Below the pieces are notes generated by a model, which ran no database searches, was not told the origin of the DNA, and was given only the letters and a program-made list of their open reading frames with translations. 64,000 nucleotides of DNA from CAYLMG01 sp964493425. GTDB taxonomy: Bacteria; Planctomycetota; Phycisphaerae; Sedimentisphaerales; Anaerobacaceae. Made by a program: the position numbers and the translations under genes. The stretch covers positions 62,001 through 126,000 of the forward strand of contig CAZBMW010000004.1 in NCBI GenBank assembly GCA_964493425.1. Direction: 5' to 3'. Each line of letters opens with the position of its first letter. The stretch's first letter is position 1. Below are positions 9,609 to 18,401 of this stretch, one piece after another.

Positions 9609-9818
9609 TCAACAGACCACTATCCTGTTCTCTTGAGAAATCAATTTCCTGACAGCAGCCGAAAAATCCACATCACTGAAAAGCTGGTCGAGCTTTTTCA
9701 GCCGCTCAAGTCTTTCTTCGAAGACACCCAATGAGCTGAGTGCCTGCTCATCTATTTCTCGTTTGCCCTCAAGGGCATCCTTCACAATCCTATAATGGTC
9801 AACGTTATCTTCGAGCAT
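9609..9818 (-). CDS. Small charged helical protein between mraZ and rsmH
   Basis: This is a 69-residue product that I do not recognise. It is highly charged and predicted helical throughout (LEDNVDHYRIVKDALEGK, then FEERLERLKKLDQLF), with no signal peptide or membrane segment and a single Cys at the extreme C-terminus. It is supported as a real gene by a GGAGG 4-5 nt before the ATG, by a 21-nt gap from mraZ and by a 7-nt gap to rsmH. Its location suggests a cluster-specific division or MraZ/RsmH partner, but nothing in the sequence shows a function. Confidence 0.7.
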   Translation of the reverse strand: MLEDNVDHYRIVKDALEGKREIDEQALSSLGVFEERLERLKKLDQLFSDVDFSAAVRKLISQENRIVVC

Positions 9819-9839
9819 AGAGCCTCCGTTCCTTCACAT

Positions 9840-10313
9840 TTACTCCTGTTCATCATATTTCTGCAGGACAATCTGTCTGGCCTGCGACATCTGACTTTGA
9901 TACTGCGACATATGGTCACCGAGATACTGTTCCCAGCTCTGGCTGTTCCACAGCTCGATATGGTCCCTCACCCCTACCAGCGTAATTTCATCTTTCAGCC
10001 CCGCTCTTTTTCGCAGCTTCTCATTAAGAAGTATCCTGCCCTGGTTATCGAGCTCGACCTTAGCTGCCAGAGCGAACGTTATTCTTTCAAACGCGACCGT
10101 CTCGTCGGCAGCTTTCGACTGCGGTGCTGCTGCAAGTACTATACGTTCGAAATACTTTTCCGGATACAGACACAGAATGCCGTTTGAGCCAAGTACGATA
10201 TAAAAATTGCTCCCGTGTTCCTCGCAGTCGATTTGATTACGCAGCTTATTTGTGATTAGAACCCGCCCTTTTTTGTCTATCGTATGAGTATATTCACCTG
10301 TTAATAAAAGCAT
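9840..10313 (-). CDS. mraZ: Transcriptional regulator MraZ
   Basis: MraZ is a ring-forming AbrB-fold DNA-binding protein that controls the dcw cluster. The 157-residue product has two tandem SpoVT/AbrB-like halves. The first is YTHTIDKKGRVLITNKLRNQ (residues 8-27), the second ELDNQGRILLNEKLRKRAGL (about 91-110), each with the DxxGR core. It is the first gene of the cluster. AGGTGG about 10 nt upstream of the ATG serves as ribosome site. Upstream GTGG repeats placed inside a strong promoter suggest autoregulation. Confidence 0.95.
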   Translation of the reverse strand: MLLLTGEYTHTIDKKGRVLITNKLRNQIDCEEHGSNFYIVLGSNGILCLYPEKYFERIVLAAAPQSKAADETVAFERITFALAAKVELDNQGRILLNEKLRKRAGLKDEITLVGVRDHIELWNSQSWEQYLGDHMSQYQSQMSQARQIVLQKYDEQE

Positions 10314-10323
10314 GACCGCTCTG

Positions 10324-10387
10324 CCACCTTTTCGCCACTAAGATATTATCAACAGGGAAATATTACCACTTCTTCCCACTTTGTCAA
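10324..10387 (-). promoter_or_regulatory. mraZ promoter with MraZ-box-like repeats
   Basis: On the minus strand there is TTGACA (plus positions 10382-10387), a 16-nt spacer and TAATAT (10360-10365), a near-consensus housekeeping promoter about 50 nt upstream of mraZ. Four GTGG boxes on the minus strand occur at plus positions 10376-10379, 10366-10369, 10335-10338 and 10324-10327. The first two fall between -35 and -10 with a 10-nt period; the latter two are 11 nt apart in the leader. Known MraZ sites are direct GTGG/TGGG repeats with 10-nt period. Confidence 0.65.
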
Positions 10388-10777
10388 CTAAAAAACCAAT
10401 TTTTTTAAAATTTTATTAAAATTACATTATAGGACTATCACAGGAACTTCTAACTGCCTTGTAAATAAGACCTTACAAAAAGTCCTTTTTTCGTTTACCC
10501 TTGCTGCCCCACCCTGAGCAATGTCAAAGGATTGTGGTGAGGCTCTCCTTTTTTGCTTTTTTATTTTTACTGTGTATATCTCATATTTTATTTTTTATAT
10601 CCCTTGACGCCTTAGCGCCTTAGTGGCCATTTTCCAGAAACTCTAAAAAAACTGAAATAAACCCCGCCTTACAAACGTCAAAACATAAACAATGGAACAC
10701 TCACTTACCAAAAATCTCTATCTTTAAAGAGTCAACTGCATTAAAATAACAAAAACTTTTTTATGGAGGCCATCATT
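10388..10777. other. AT-rich intergenic region, no gene seen
   Basis: This stretch separates the divergent mraZ cluster and the repeat protein gene. It is rich in A and T runs and has no ORF with a ribosome site and no clear terminator. A short T-rich tract at about 10548-10570 follows GGTGAGGCTCTCC but has no convincing stem. A promoter for the downstream gene was not assigned with confidence; TTAAAATAA at 10741-10749 could be a -10. Confidence 0.5.
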
Positions 10778-11839
10778 ATGAAAAAATCACTAACTACCTG
10801 CTTAGCTTTGTTTGCTCTGATTCTTTTAACCTGCCTCTGCCTAGCAGAGCAAAAGACTAAAAGCCCGCAGGAAAAAACAATCGCCGGCATATGGAAGCTG
10901 ACCGTCGATTTTAACGGCCGGCAAATGAACAGCACCCTTACCATCTGCACCGCCGAAAAGGAAAAACCCTCAGTCCAATGGGGACTGGGCGGCGATGAAG
11001 ACCAAATTTCAAATATTAAGCTCGACGGCAGCAAGCTCACCTTTGACAGAACAAGAAGTTTTCGCGACAGGGAATTCACCTCAACAATAACGCTCAACTA
11101 CAACAAGCAAAAAGACATGCTCAAAGGTACTATCTCGACCGACCGCGGAGATAATGATGTCACCGGAACTCGCATCATTCCAAAGCCCGATGCCGTCGGC
11201 ATCTGGGTCATCAAAACTGAAGGAGGCAAAAGCACACTGACCATCAAACAGAAGAACGATAAGCTCGAAGGAAACTGGACCTCACCGGCAGGCGAAAGCG
11301 AAATTTCAAACATCAAATTCGAAAATGGAAAGCTTACCTTTGACCGTATCACAAAATCAGAAGACCGCGAATCAAAATCCTTTTTCACCGGCGAAGTTAA
11401 AGGCAACGAGCTAAAAGGCGAAATCACAGATAAAGAAGGCACAACAAAAGTAACCGCCACCCTCCACGGCGCGGAAATCATCGGAAAATGGGCTCTCACA
11501 ACCACCTCTGACCGCGGTGAGAGAACAAGCATTCTTCTTATCGACAAAGACCTCACAGGCAGATACGCTATGGGTTTCGGCGAAATGGAGACAAGCAAGA
11601 TAAAGCTCGACGGTGATAAGGTAACTTTCTACATTGATATGCAGTTTGGTGACCGTGATTTCAGTATGGATTACGAGCTAAAATTAACAGGCGATAAGCT
11701 CGAAGGCCAGGTCTTTACTGACAGAGGTGATAATAAGGTCACAGGCAAAAAAATTGTCCCCGAACAAAAAGAAGGAAAACAAAAACCTGCCGAAACCAAA
11801 AAAGAGGAAAAATCAACCGAAACTAAAACAGAAGACTAA
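10778..11839 (+). CDS. Secreted three-repeat beta protein (paralogue of 18475-19542)
   Basis: The 353-residue exported protein has a signal peptide (KKSLTTCLALFALILLTCLC, cleavage after about residue 25). Three repeats of about 90 residues then run G-x-W at the start, an I/S-N-I-K-L-D-G-x-K-LTF-R strand pair, a F-x-DR-[ED]-F segment and a closing L-x-G-x-x-TDRG-x-x-x-VTG turn. The tail is Lys/Glu/Pro rich. The start at 10778 is chosen over the ATG at 10763 because GGAGG (10765-10769) lies between them, 8 nt before 10778. The repeats suggest a lipocalin-like or beta-sandwich fold; no enzyme motif is seen. It lies 64 nt before a sigma factor gene and may be co-transcribed with or controlled by it. 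Confidence 0.85.
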   Translation: MKKSLTTCLALFALILLTCLCLAEQKTKSPQEKTIAGIWKLTVDFNGRQMNSTLTICTAEKEKPSVQWGLGGDEDQISNIKLDGSKLTFDRTRSFRDREFTSTITLNYNKQKDMLKGTISTDRGDNDVTGTRIIPKPDAVGIWVIKTEGGKSTLTIKQKNDKLEGNWTSPAGESEISNIKFENGKLTFDRITKSEDRESKSFFTGEVKGNELKGEITDKEGTTKVTATLHGAEIIGKWALTTTSDRGERTSILLIDKDLTGRYAMGFGEMETSKIKLDGDKVTFYIDMQFGDRDFSMDYELKLTGDKLEGQVFTDRGDNKVTGKKIVPEQKEGKQKPAETKKEEKSTETKTED

Positions 11840-11903
11840 AACTCTTAAAACAATAAACCAACAAAAACCGGCAGCAGACTTTTTCAGAATAGACGGACAA
11901 TCT

Positions 11904-12497
11904 ATGGAGTGGATAACGACAACCCAGGTTTTAGAAGACCTGAAAAAATCCAACGACGCCCCCGTCTGGATTAGCTTCCGTGACCATTTCTATCCTCTGG
12001 TGTTCAATTTCGCAAAGACGTTTGGGCTGAGCGAAACAGATGCCGAAGATGCCGCACAGGAAATAATGCTCTCTTTTCTCAAAGCTTTTCGCGAAGGCAG
12101 GTATGACAGGAAAAAAGGACATCTCAGCCACTGGCTTTTCGGCGTAGCCAAACGTGTATTATTGAATTTCCGCAAGCGGCTGCCCCGCGAGCATCTTGCC
12201 GCAGACAATACAACAGGGACCTCTTTTTGGAATAATATTGCTGAGGACGAGGATTCTATCAGGCAAACCTGGGATAACCAATGGAGATATATGGTGCTTG
12301 AAAAATGTCTTCAGCGAGCCCGCAAAGAGATAGATAAAAAGGTGTTCGAAGCTTTTGAGCTTTATGCACTGTCTCAAAAACCTGCGGAACAGGTGGCTCA
12401 ACAATTAGGCATCTCGCGAAATGCCGTCTATATCGCAAAAAGCAGGGTCTTATCAAAGCTGCACCGGCTTCAGCAGGAATTCGAAGGACTGGAATGA
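11904..12497 (+). CDS. ECF-type sigma-70 family factor
   Basis: This is a 197-residue sigma factor with region 2 (about residues 24-90: FYPLVFNFAKTFGLSETDAEDAAQEI … KGHLSHWLFGVAKRVLLNFRKR) and region 4 (about 130-190, with the helix-turn-helix KPAEQVAQQLGISRNAVYIAKSRVLSKL). There is no region 1 or 3, so it is an ECF-type factor. The open frame extends upstream to 11727, but that part overlaps the 3' end of the previous gene and is Lys/Pro rich, so the ATG at 11904 (GACGGA upstream) is preferred. The kinase/zinc-finger gene starts 12 nt after its stop, the typical planctomycete pairing of a sigma factor with a kinase carrying an anti-sigma finger. Confidence 0.88.
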   Translation: MEWITTTQVLEDLKKSNDAPVWISFRDHFYPLVFNFAKTFGLSETDAEDAAQEIMLSFLKAFREGRYDRKKGHLSHWLFGVAKRVLLNFRKRLPREHLAADNTTGTSFWNNIAEDEDSIRQTWDNQWRYMVLEKCLQRARKEIDKKVFEAFELYALSQKPAEQVAQQLGISRNAVYIAKSRVLSKLHRLQQEFEGLE

Positions 12498-12509
12498 AAG
12501 CTTACAATT

Positions 12510-14873
12510 ATGAATTGTCCCGATTTTGAATATATCGAGCGTTACGTTTCAAACGAGCTGAGTGAAAAAGAAGCTCATCAATTCGAAGCACACCTGAAAG
12601 ACTGTCCCCAATGCAGCAATAAGGTCTCAGAAACTCGCAGGAACGAATCATTGCTGGCCGAGCTTCTTTCCCTCCGCAGCAGGGATATGCCGAAACCCGC
12701 AGCAAAAGTTAAGCGTGTAGCGGAGATTGGCTCTATCGAGCGGGCTCAGGAAATTTTGGGTTCGCAATATCGCGTCGTCAAAAAACTCGGCCGTGGTGCC
12801 GCAGGAGAGGTCTTCCAGGCAATCGACAACATCCTGAATCGGCCTGTAGCAGTAAAATTCCTCAACAAATATATCGAGGAAAACAACTATGAAAAACGCT
12901 GGCAGGAAGCAAGGCTTGTCGCTCAGCTCAATCACCCAAATATAGCTCACGTTTACCACATCGGTGAGCACAACGGTATAAGATTTATAATAATGGAATG
13001 GGTGGATGGTGTCCCTCTAACACACACCTGGCATGATAAAACTATTAAAGAGAAACTGGCAATCTACCTGAAACTGCTAGACGCCATAGCCGCCGCACAC
13101 AAACGGGGAATTGTCCATCGCGACATCAAGCCGTCGAATATCCTCGTCGACGCATCCTCCCAGGTAAAAGTTCTCGATTTCGGCATAGCCGTTGATACCC
13201 TGTTATATGGAGAATTTGAAGATAAACATTATCACGGCACACCTGCCTACAGTGCTCCTGAACAGGTAACACCACCTGTCAAAATCAGTCCGGCAACAGA
13301 CGTTTTTGCACTGGGAATCTTGCTATACCAGCTTCTCACCGATACATTACCTTTTGGGCAAACAGAGCCTGAAGAACTCTTTCACGCCATAAGAACAGAG
13401 TATCCCGAGCTTCCCAGTGCTGTGCGTGACAAAGTGCCAATCTCACTGCAAAATATCTGCCTAAAGGCTCTGGAAAAAAATCCCCACCGCAGATATGCCG
13501 ATGCTGGTCTCTTAGCCGATGATATAAACCGCTTTCTCAGGGGTGAAAAAGTATGGTCCAGACCATCTTTTTTAGTGGACAAAATCCAGCAGGAGGTCTT
13601 TTATCATCGTCAAAAACTCAAAGTCTGGCACGACAATGAGCTGATTACACAAAGAGAGTTCGACAAGCTCGAAAATATCTATGAGCGAATGCTATCTCCA
13701 TCTGACCCGTCGATAATTGAAGCTCGAAAACTGTCCCTCTCTCAGGTCTGTTTATATCTTGGCGGCTGGATCGCCATCCTGGGAAGCTTCGTTTTGTTTT
13801 ACAAAACCTGGGAACAGATACCGATTTATCTAAGACCCACACCTGCTCTAGCGGCGACGGCATTGATGACAATATTCGGTATCATAATGTGGCGAAAAAA
13901 AGAGAGCAGACTGGCAGTCGGGTTCTTTTCAACGGCTAATCTTCTCATTCCAATTACAATCCTGTTGACTTTAGGCCAGTGGCAAATCCTGACTGCCGAC
14001 TATTGGCCCTGGGGGACAGAAACCATACACCAAGGACTTAGTGAGGTTGGTTCTTATGTAATTGTAGGCAACCTTCAGCTATATGTTTCTTTCTGGTGCT
14101 GGCTCGTCTTTTCATTCGTCTTTCTGGGGCTTACACGCTCTTCAATCTTTGTAGTTTTCAGCGTAATCTCGTTTCTCTTCTGGCTAACCACCTGTTATAT
14201 AGTCTCAGGTATGGAATACTGGTCTCAGGATATTATCGCAGGCCGATATTTATATCCGGGCTTGGGGCTGTTTGCATTCGGAGCAATTTTAGACCGTCTT
14301 AAATATACACACTTTGCTATACCCACATCCTATATTGGATTAGCCCTGGCTGTAGCTTGTCTATCATTTATTGCTTTGTCAGATAATACATTATTCGGCT
14401 GGCTCGGAATAACTATTGGTCTCGAGCAAAGTGAGCTGATAGGATTAAGCTTTGCGGTCAATGGACTAATTTACCTCGGTTTAGCTTCGCTTTGCAGGTA
14501 TTTAGGCACGATTTTACAGCGCCGTCTGGCCAATATCTTAAACTGGCTCGGCCCATTGCACATACTAAGCCCGTTACGAATACTCGATTCCGAAGCTTTA
14601 TCTGTTACTGACAGTCACCGAGTAGTTTACAGAATACTGCTGCCCATAGCTTCTTTCGTATTTGTTTTTGCAAGTGTCCCCAAGCAGATGAAATCCTTTT
14701 TCTTTTCAGGCCTGGGTGGTATTGCTGCCTCTGTTCATAAAATTACTACAAAGCATCTCGATAAATTCTTTGCCTGGCCGGTCTCCCTTATCATTACGGG
14801 TATCGTCTGGATGTTCATCTCCTGGCTCGTTCCCCGCTTCAAAGCCTCAATTGCACTTAAACAAAAAAAATAA
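12510..14873 (+). CDS. Anti-sigma zinc finger / Ser-Thr kinase / multi-pass membrane fusion
   Basis: This 787-residue three-part protein opens with a zf-HC2 anti-sigma finger (residues 1-40; C3, H28-x3-C32-x2-C35). Next comes a Hanks-type kinase domain (about 87-345) with G-loop LGRGAAGEVF, catalytic Lys K116 in VAVK, HRD at 203-205 with K207 and N210, DFG at 223-225 and the APEQ segment. After a linker (about 360-405) there are about ten hydrophobic segments to the C-terminus, ending in Lys residues. All catalytic residues are present, so it should be active. It probably holds the sigma factor encoded just upstream through the finger and releases it on a membrane signal; that is inference from architecture. 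Terminator-like symmetry follows directly. Confidence 0.9.
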   Translation: MNCPDFEYIERYVSNELSEKEAHQFEAHLKDCPQCSNKVSETRRNESLLAELLSLRSRDMPKPAAKVKRVAEIGSIERAQEILGSQYRVVKKLGRGAAGEVFQAIDNILNRPVAVKFLNKYIEENNYEKRWQEARLVAQLNHPNIAHVYHIGEHNGIRFIIMEWVDGVPLTHTWHDKTIKEKLAIYLKLLDAIAAAHKRGIVHRDIKPSNILVDASSQVKVLDFGIAVDTLLYGEFEDKHYHGTPAYSAPEQVTPPVKISPATDVFALGILLYQLLTDTLPFGQTEPEELFHAIRTEYPELPSAVRDKVPISLQNICLKALEKNPHRRYADAGLLADDINRFLRGEKVWSRPSFLVDKIQQEVFYHRQKLKVWHDNELITQREFDKLENIYERMLSPSDPSIIEARKLSLSQVCLYLGGWIAILGSFVLFYKTWEQIPIYLRPTPALAATALMTIFGIIMWRKKESRLAVGFFSTANLLIPITILLTLGQWQILTADYWPWGTETIHQGLSEVGSYVIVGNLQLYVSFWCWLVFSFVFLGLTRSSIFVVFSVISFLFWLTTCYIVSGMEYWSQDIIAGRYLYPGLGLFAFGAILDRLKYTHFAIPTSYIGLALAVACLSFIALSDNTLFGWLGITIGLEQSELIGLSFAVNGLIYLGLASLCRYLGTILQRRLANILNWLGPLHILSPLRILDSEALSVTDSHRVVYRILLPIASFVFVFASVPKQMKSFFFSGLGGIAASVHKITTKHLDKFFAWPVSLIITGIVWMFISWLVPRFKASIALKQKK

Positions 14874-14907
14874 AAACCGCCGCAAACACTACAAAAAAGG
14901 CGGTTTT
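14873..14907 (+). terminator. Stem-loop terminator after the kinase gene
   Basis: AAAACCGCC (14873-14881) pairs with GGCGGTTTT (14899-14907), a 9-bp stem with a 17-nt A-rich loop; the T run forms the descending end of the stem. It overlaps the stop codon region and ends the sigma/kinase unit. Confidence 0.65.
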
Positions 14908-15035
14908 GACAATTCCGCAAATTTTTCCCAATTTTCCAGAAAGATTCTGTTTCGCAGGTACCAATATACCTTAGGTCTTGAAATAAAACAGGTTTGAAAA
15001 TTTAGTCTTTTTGCCATTTTTAAGGAAAACAAGAA

Positions 15036-16001
15036 ATGAAAGCAAAAACGGCACTAATCCTTTTTTATGTTGCAGCCCTGATGGTCGGCGGCTGTATCCC
15101 CTCGCTGCATCCGCTATACACCGATGAAACTTTAATCTTCGACGAAAATCTGATAGGAAAATGGATGCCAGTAGAAGAAAATGAAGGCGATTTCGGAATA
15201 TGGCAATTCTCAAAGGCGGGCGACAATGAATATGAGCTAAAAATTCTTCAGGGAAAAGTGGGACGCTTCGTTGCACATCTGTTGGAACTGGATGGTAAGA
15301 CGTATCTTGATTTATATCCCGGCGAAGAAGAAACACTGGAGAACTTGAACGATACTTACAAAATCCATCTTGTTCCTGCCCATACGTTTATGCGAATTTA
15401 TCAGACAGACCCGAACCTGCAGCTGCAATGGCTCGGTATCGAAGACACTCTGAAAGATGACCCGAACCTGCTGAAACACGAAAAGATAAATGATGATATA
15501 GTATTAACAGCCTCAACCGATGAGCTTCAGGAATTTGTTATTGAGCATGCAAACGACCTGGCAGAGGAACCGGCAGAATTTACTCGGCTTGAGCCTCTGT
15601 TTTCTGAAGACGATTTTATCTTCGAAGAAAAACTCGTCGGCATATGGCAATCAGAAGAAGAGGTTTTGGACTCAGCAAAATGGGATGAAGGTAATGGGTA
15701 TGACATGATATTTATTGATAAGGATAACACAGAGCATAAATTTTACGTGCGTAGTGTCAAACTCAAAGATATTATGATGCTGGCTGTATACTTCTCTGAA
15801 CCTTCAGATAACGAGATTGAATGCGGATTACACCTCATACCCGACTTTTTTGTTGTAGTTGACCAGATAGAGCCGAAATTGCTGCTTCGGGAAGTTGAAT
15901 ATAAAGAGCTCTCAGAATTGCTAAAACAGAACACCGTAAATCTCAAGCAGCAGGATACGGAAATTGATTACATCTTTGAAGGTACCAGAATCGAACCTTA
16001 A
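15036..16001 (+). CDS. Lipoprotein with two GxW repeats
   Basis: This is a 321-residue predicted lipoprotein. The signal peptide ends in the lipobox LMVGGC (Cys20). Two homologous halves follow: one begins IFDENLIGKWMPVEE (about residue 33), the other IFEEKLVGIWQSEEE (about residue 192). Each runs into a beta-rich, acidic segment ending in a DYIFEGTRI-like or similar strand. The G-[KI]-W opening resembles the repeats of the secreted protein at 10778, though overall similarity is not obvious. AAGGA lies upstream of the ATG. Function unknown. The gene stands alone between a terminator and a tRNA. Confidence 0.8.
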   Translation: MKAKTALILFYVAALMVGGCIPSLHPLYTDETLIFDENLIGKWMPVEENEGDFGIWQFSKAGDNEYELKILQGKVGRFVAHLLELDGKTYLDLYPGEEETLENLNDTYKIHLVPAHTFMRIYQTDPNLQLQWLGIEDTLKDDPNLLKHEKINDDIVLTASTDELQEFVIEHANDLAEEPAEFTRLEPLFSEDDFIFEEKLVGIWQSEEEVLDSAKWDEGNGYDMIFIDKDNTEHKFYVRSVKLKDIMMLAVYFSEPSDNEIECGLHLIPDFFVVVDQIEPKLLLREVEYKELSELLKQNTVNLKQQDTEIDYIFEGTRIEP

Positions 16002-16337
16002 ACAAAGTAAATAACGCTCGCTTCGCTGTCGAGAAATCCGGCATTCTATCCGACTGCCGCGAACGACCGGATTTCCCGAGCTGACTGAAATTCATAAAGG
16101 CTGATACTGATTGGAGCAATCGTTAGTACCTTCGGCAGCTCTCCAATAGCAGATTCTACAATCTCAACGTCAGGTTCCCGCCCGACTTCATTGCGGGCGT
16201 CTATACTATCCGCAGCTATTTGCCACATCCTGCATTCATTCGAAAGCCCTGTCCCTGAATTTCCGAAAAACTACCGAACCATACGGACAGCCTATCATAT
16301 CTTCAGAACCTTTGGCATAGCACTTTTTCAGAACAAA
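16002..16337. other. Intergenic region with one inverted repeat
   Basis: No gene is supported here. GAAATCCGG (16033-16041) and CCGGATTTC (16067-16075) form a 9-bp inverted repeat with a 25-nt loop but no T run, so it is not a standard terminator. The rest shows nothing recognisable. Confidence 0.5.
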
Positions 16338-16408
16338 AGCGGGCGATGGGAATCGAACCCACATGACCAGCTTGGAAGGCTGGGGCTTTGCCATTAAGCT
16401 ACGCCCGC
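16338..16408 (-). tRNA. tRNA-Gly (anticodon TCC)
   Basis: The minus strand folds to a full cloverleaf of 71 nt. Acceptor stem GCGGGCG/CGCCCGC, D stem GCTT/AAGC, anticodon stem CCAGC/GCTGG with loop CTTCCAA (anticodon TCC), T loop TTCGATT, discriminator T. The 3' CCA is not encoded. Confidence 0.96.
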
Positions 16409-16506
16409 TTTTGTAATTGATTATTCGCTAATTATTATTTATCATTCGTACCGAATGGTCAATTATAAACATCGAAAAATATTATTAAACTGAATAGAAA
16501 AAAAAT

Positions 16507-17793
16507 ATGAAAATCTCACAAAAAGCTAAAATAGCGAAACAGGCCTCTATCAGGCTTGCAGCCGTAAGAACAGAGCTGAAAAACAAGGCGTTGGCTGAGA
16601 TTGCAGAAGCCATCGAAAAACAAAAAGAGCAAATTATCGCAGCCAATAAAACAGACCTGGCCGCTGCTGAGGAAAATAAGCTTCCCTCACCACTGCTGAA
16701 AAGACTTAAATTCGACGAGAAAAAGATAAATGCGGTTTGCGCGGGCATCGAGAGCCTAATCAAACTCGATGACCCGGTGGGTAAAACCCTCTCAGCAACC
16801 GAGCTCGATGACGGATTAGAGCTTTTTAAGGTGAGCTGCCCCATTGGTGTTATCGGCGTGATATTCGAATCAAGGCCTGATGCGCTGGTGCAAATATCCA
16901 CGCTGTGCCTCAAGAGCGGTAACGCAGTCCTGCTCAAAGGCGGAAGCGAAGCTGCGAATACTAATAAAATGTTGGCTGGAATAATTGAACAGGCAGCCAA
17001 AGAATATCTGCCCGATGGCTGGATTCAGCTACTTGAAACAAGAGAAGATGTCGCACAAATGCTTAAGCTCGATGAATACATCGATTTGATTGTGCCTCGC
17101 GGCTCGAACCAGTTCGTAAAGTATATTATGGATAATACCAATATCGCTGTGCTCGGCCACGCTGAAGGGATATGCCACGTATATGTTGACGGCAACGCCG
17201 ATATCGAGATGGCGGTCAAAATCACAGTCGATTCCAAATGCCAGTACGTAGCTGTGTGCAACGCAGCGGAAACACTTCTGGTAGATGAGAAAATCGCAGA
17301 AGATTTCCTGCCGAAAGTAAAGGCTGCTCTTGAAAAACAACAGGTTGAAATTCGCGGCTGTGAAAAAACACGAAAGATAATAGAGGCAAAAGAGGCGACG
17401 GAAGAAAACTGGCGGACGGAGTATCTTGACCTGATTATATCAATAAAAATTGTAGATGGTCTGGATGAAGCGATTGAGCATATAAATAGATACGGCTCAA
17501 AACATACAGATGCAATTGTTACCTCTGACAAAGCCAGGGCTGAGAAGTTTATGGATTTGGTTGATTCTGCTAATGTTTTATGGAACTGCTCGACGCGGTT
17601 TAGCGACGGTTACCGTTACGGCCTGGGCGCCGAGGTTGGTATTAGCACGAACAAAATCCACGCCCGCGGCCCCGTCGGCCTCGAAGGCCTTATGATTTAC
17701 AAATGGAAACTGCTCGGCAAAGGCCAGACGGTAGAGGAGTACTCAAGCGGTAAAAAAAAATTTAACCACAAGAAAATAAAAATACGTTATTGA
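16507..17793 (+). CDS. proA: Gamma-glutamyl phosphate reductase ProA
   Basis: ProA reduces gamma-glutamyl phosphate to glutamate-5-semialdehyde with NADPH, the second step of proline synthesis. The 428-residue product is of normal length. It has the cofactor region CPIGVIGVIFESRPDALVQ (about 117-135) and LKSGNAVLLKGGSEA, the catalytic-cysteine segment YVAVCNAAETLLVDE (about residue 242) and the C-terminal ARGPVGLEGLMIYKW. No clear Shine-Dalgarno precedes the ATG, only an A-rich run. Its partner proB is 2.3 kb away on the other strand rather than in the usual proBA operon. Confidence 0.96.
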   Translation: MKISQKAKIAKQASIRLAAVRTELKNKALAEIAEAIEKQKEQIIAANKTDLAAAEENKLPSPLLKRLKFDEKKINAVCAGIESLIKLDDPVGKTLSATELDDGLELFKVSCPIGVIGVIFESRPDALVQISTLCLKSGNAVLLKGGSEAANTNKMLAGIIEQAAKEYLPDGWIQLLETREDVAQMLKLDEYIDLIVPRGSNQFVKYIMDNTNIAVLGHAEGICHVYVDGNADIEMAVKITVDSKCQYVAVCNAAETLLVDEKIAEDFLPKVKAALEKQQVEIRGCEKTRKIIEAKEATEENWRTEYLDLIISIKIVDGLDEAIEHINRYGSKHTDAIVTSDKARAEKFMDLVDSANVLWNCSTRFSDGYRYGLGAEVGISTNKIHARGPVGLEGLMIYKWKLLGKGQTVEEYSSGKKKFNHKKIKIRY

Positions 17794-17921
17794 TAAGCAC
17801 CGGTTTCATCTTCTATCAGTATAAATCCGGGTCTAACTATCTCTCTGTGTTCTCTGTGGCTAAATGATTCTTTTGCTAATCCTGTTATCCTGTCTAAAAT
17901 CTTCGCTCTCGAATAATTACT

Positions 17922-18284
17922 CTATATATCAAACTTCTTCGCTGCGTAACCCTCAACATGCACCCATACGAATTTGATTTCAAGTAAATCTGCCGAGACG
18001 GGCTTGTCAGCCTGCTTAAATTCGCGGATTGGTAACTGGACAAAACCCCCGGGCTTGATTTCCGCTCTAAACGACTTTTGAATCTTCCCAGAACGGTCAT
18101 TTAGAAATACCACTCCAGCGCTCCAGGGCTGCTCTGACCTGTTCCAAACGTAAACACTCTCGTTCGCTATCTGCACCTCAGCTTCCAATTGCGGCTGCTT
18201 TTTCGAGCTGCAGGAGGACAAGAGCACGCCTGTACAAAACAGCAGACACACCAAGAGTGAATGTTTCCAAATAGATTTTTTCAT
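17922..18284 (-). CDS. Small lipoprotein
   Basis: This is a 120-residue predicted lipoprotein with a lipobox LLSSC (Cys25) after a hydrophobic signal. The mature part is a short beta-rich domain (VQIANESVYVWNRSEQPWSAG … EIKPGGFVQLPIREF) with no recognised motif. AGGAGG lies 7-8 nt before the ATG. It sits downstream of a terminator that closes the 18475-19542 gene, so it is probably expressed alone. Function unknown. Confidence 0.75.
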   Translation of the reverse strand: MKKSIWKHSLLVCLLFCTGVLLSSCSSKKQPQLEAEVQIANESVYVWNRSEQPWSAGVVFLNDRSGKIQKSFRAEIKPGGFVQLPIREFKQADKPVSADLLEIKFVWVHVEGYAAKKFDI

Positions 18285-18401
18285 TTAAAAACCTCCTGTT
18301 TTAATAGCTCTATTCAAACATCCTGCCATTGCTTCAGATACTCACTATTAACCAATCGTCATTCACCATCTTACAGTACCACTGCTACAAACAAGCAAAA
18401 A

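Noticed and set aside
11727..11903. Upstream extension of the sigma factor frame (59 codons)
   Set aside because: It overlaps the 3' end of the previous gene, is Lys/Pro rich as expected of an off-frame reading of that tail, and has no ribosome site; family homology begins after the ATG at 11904.
16033..16075. Inverted repeat GAAATCCGG/CCGGATTTC as a terminator
   Set aside because: It has a long loop and no T run on either side; only the symmetry is recorded.
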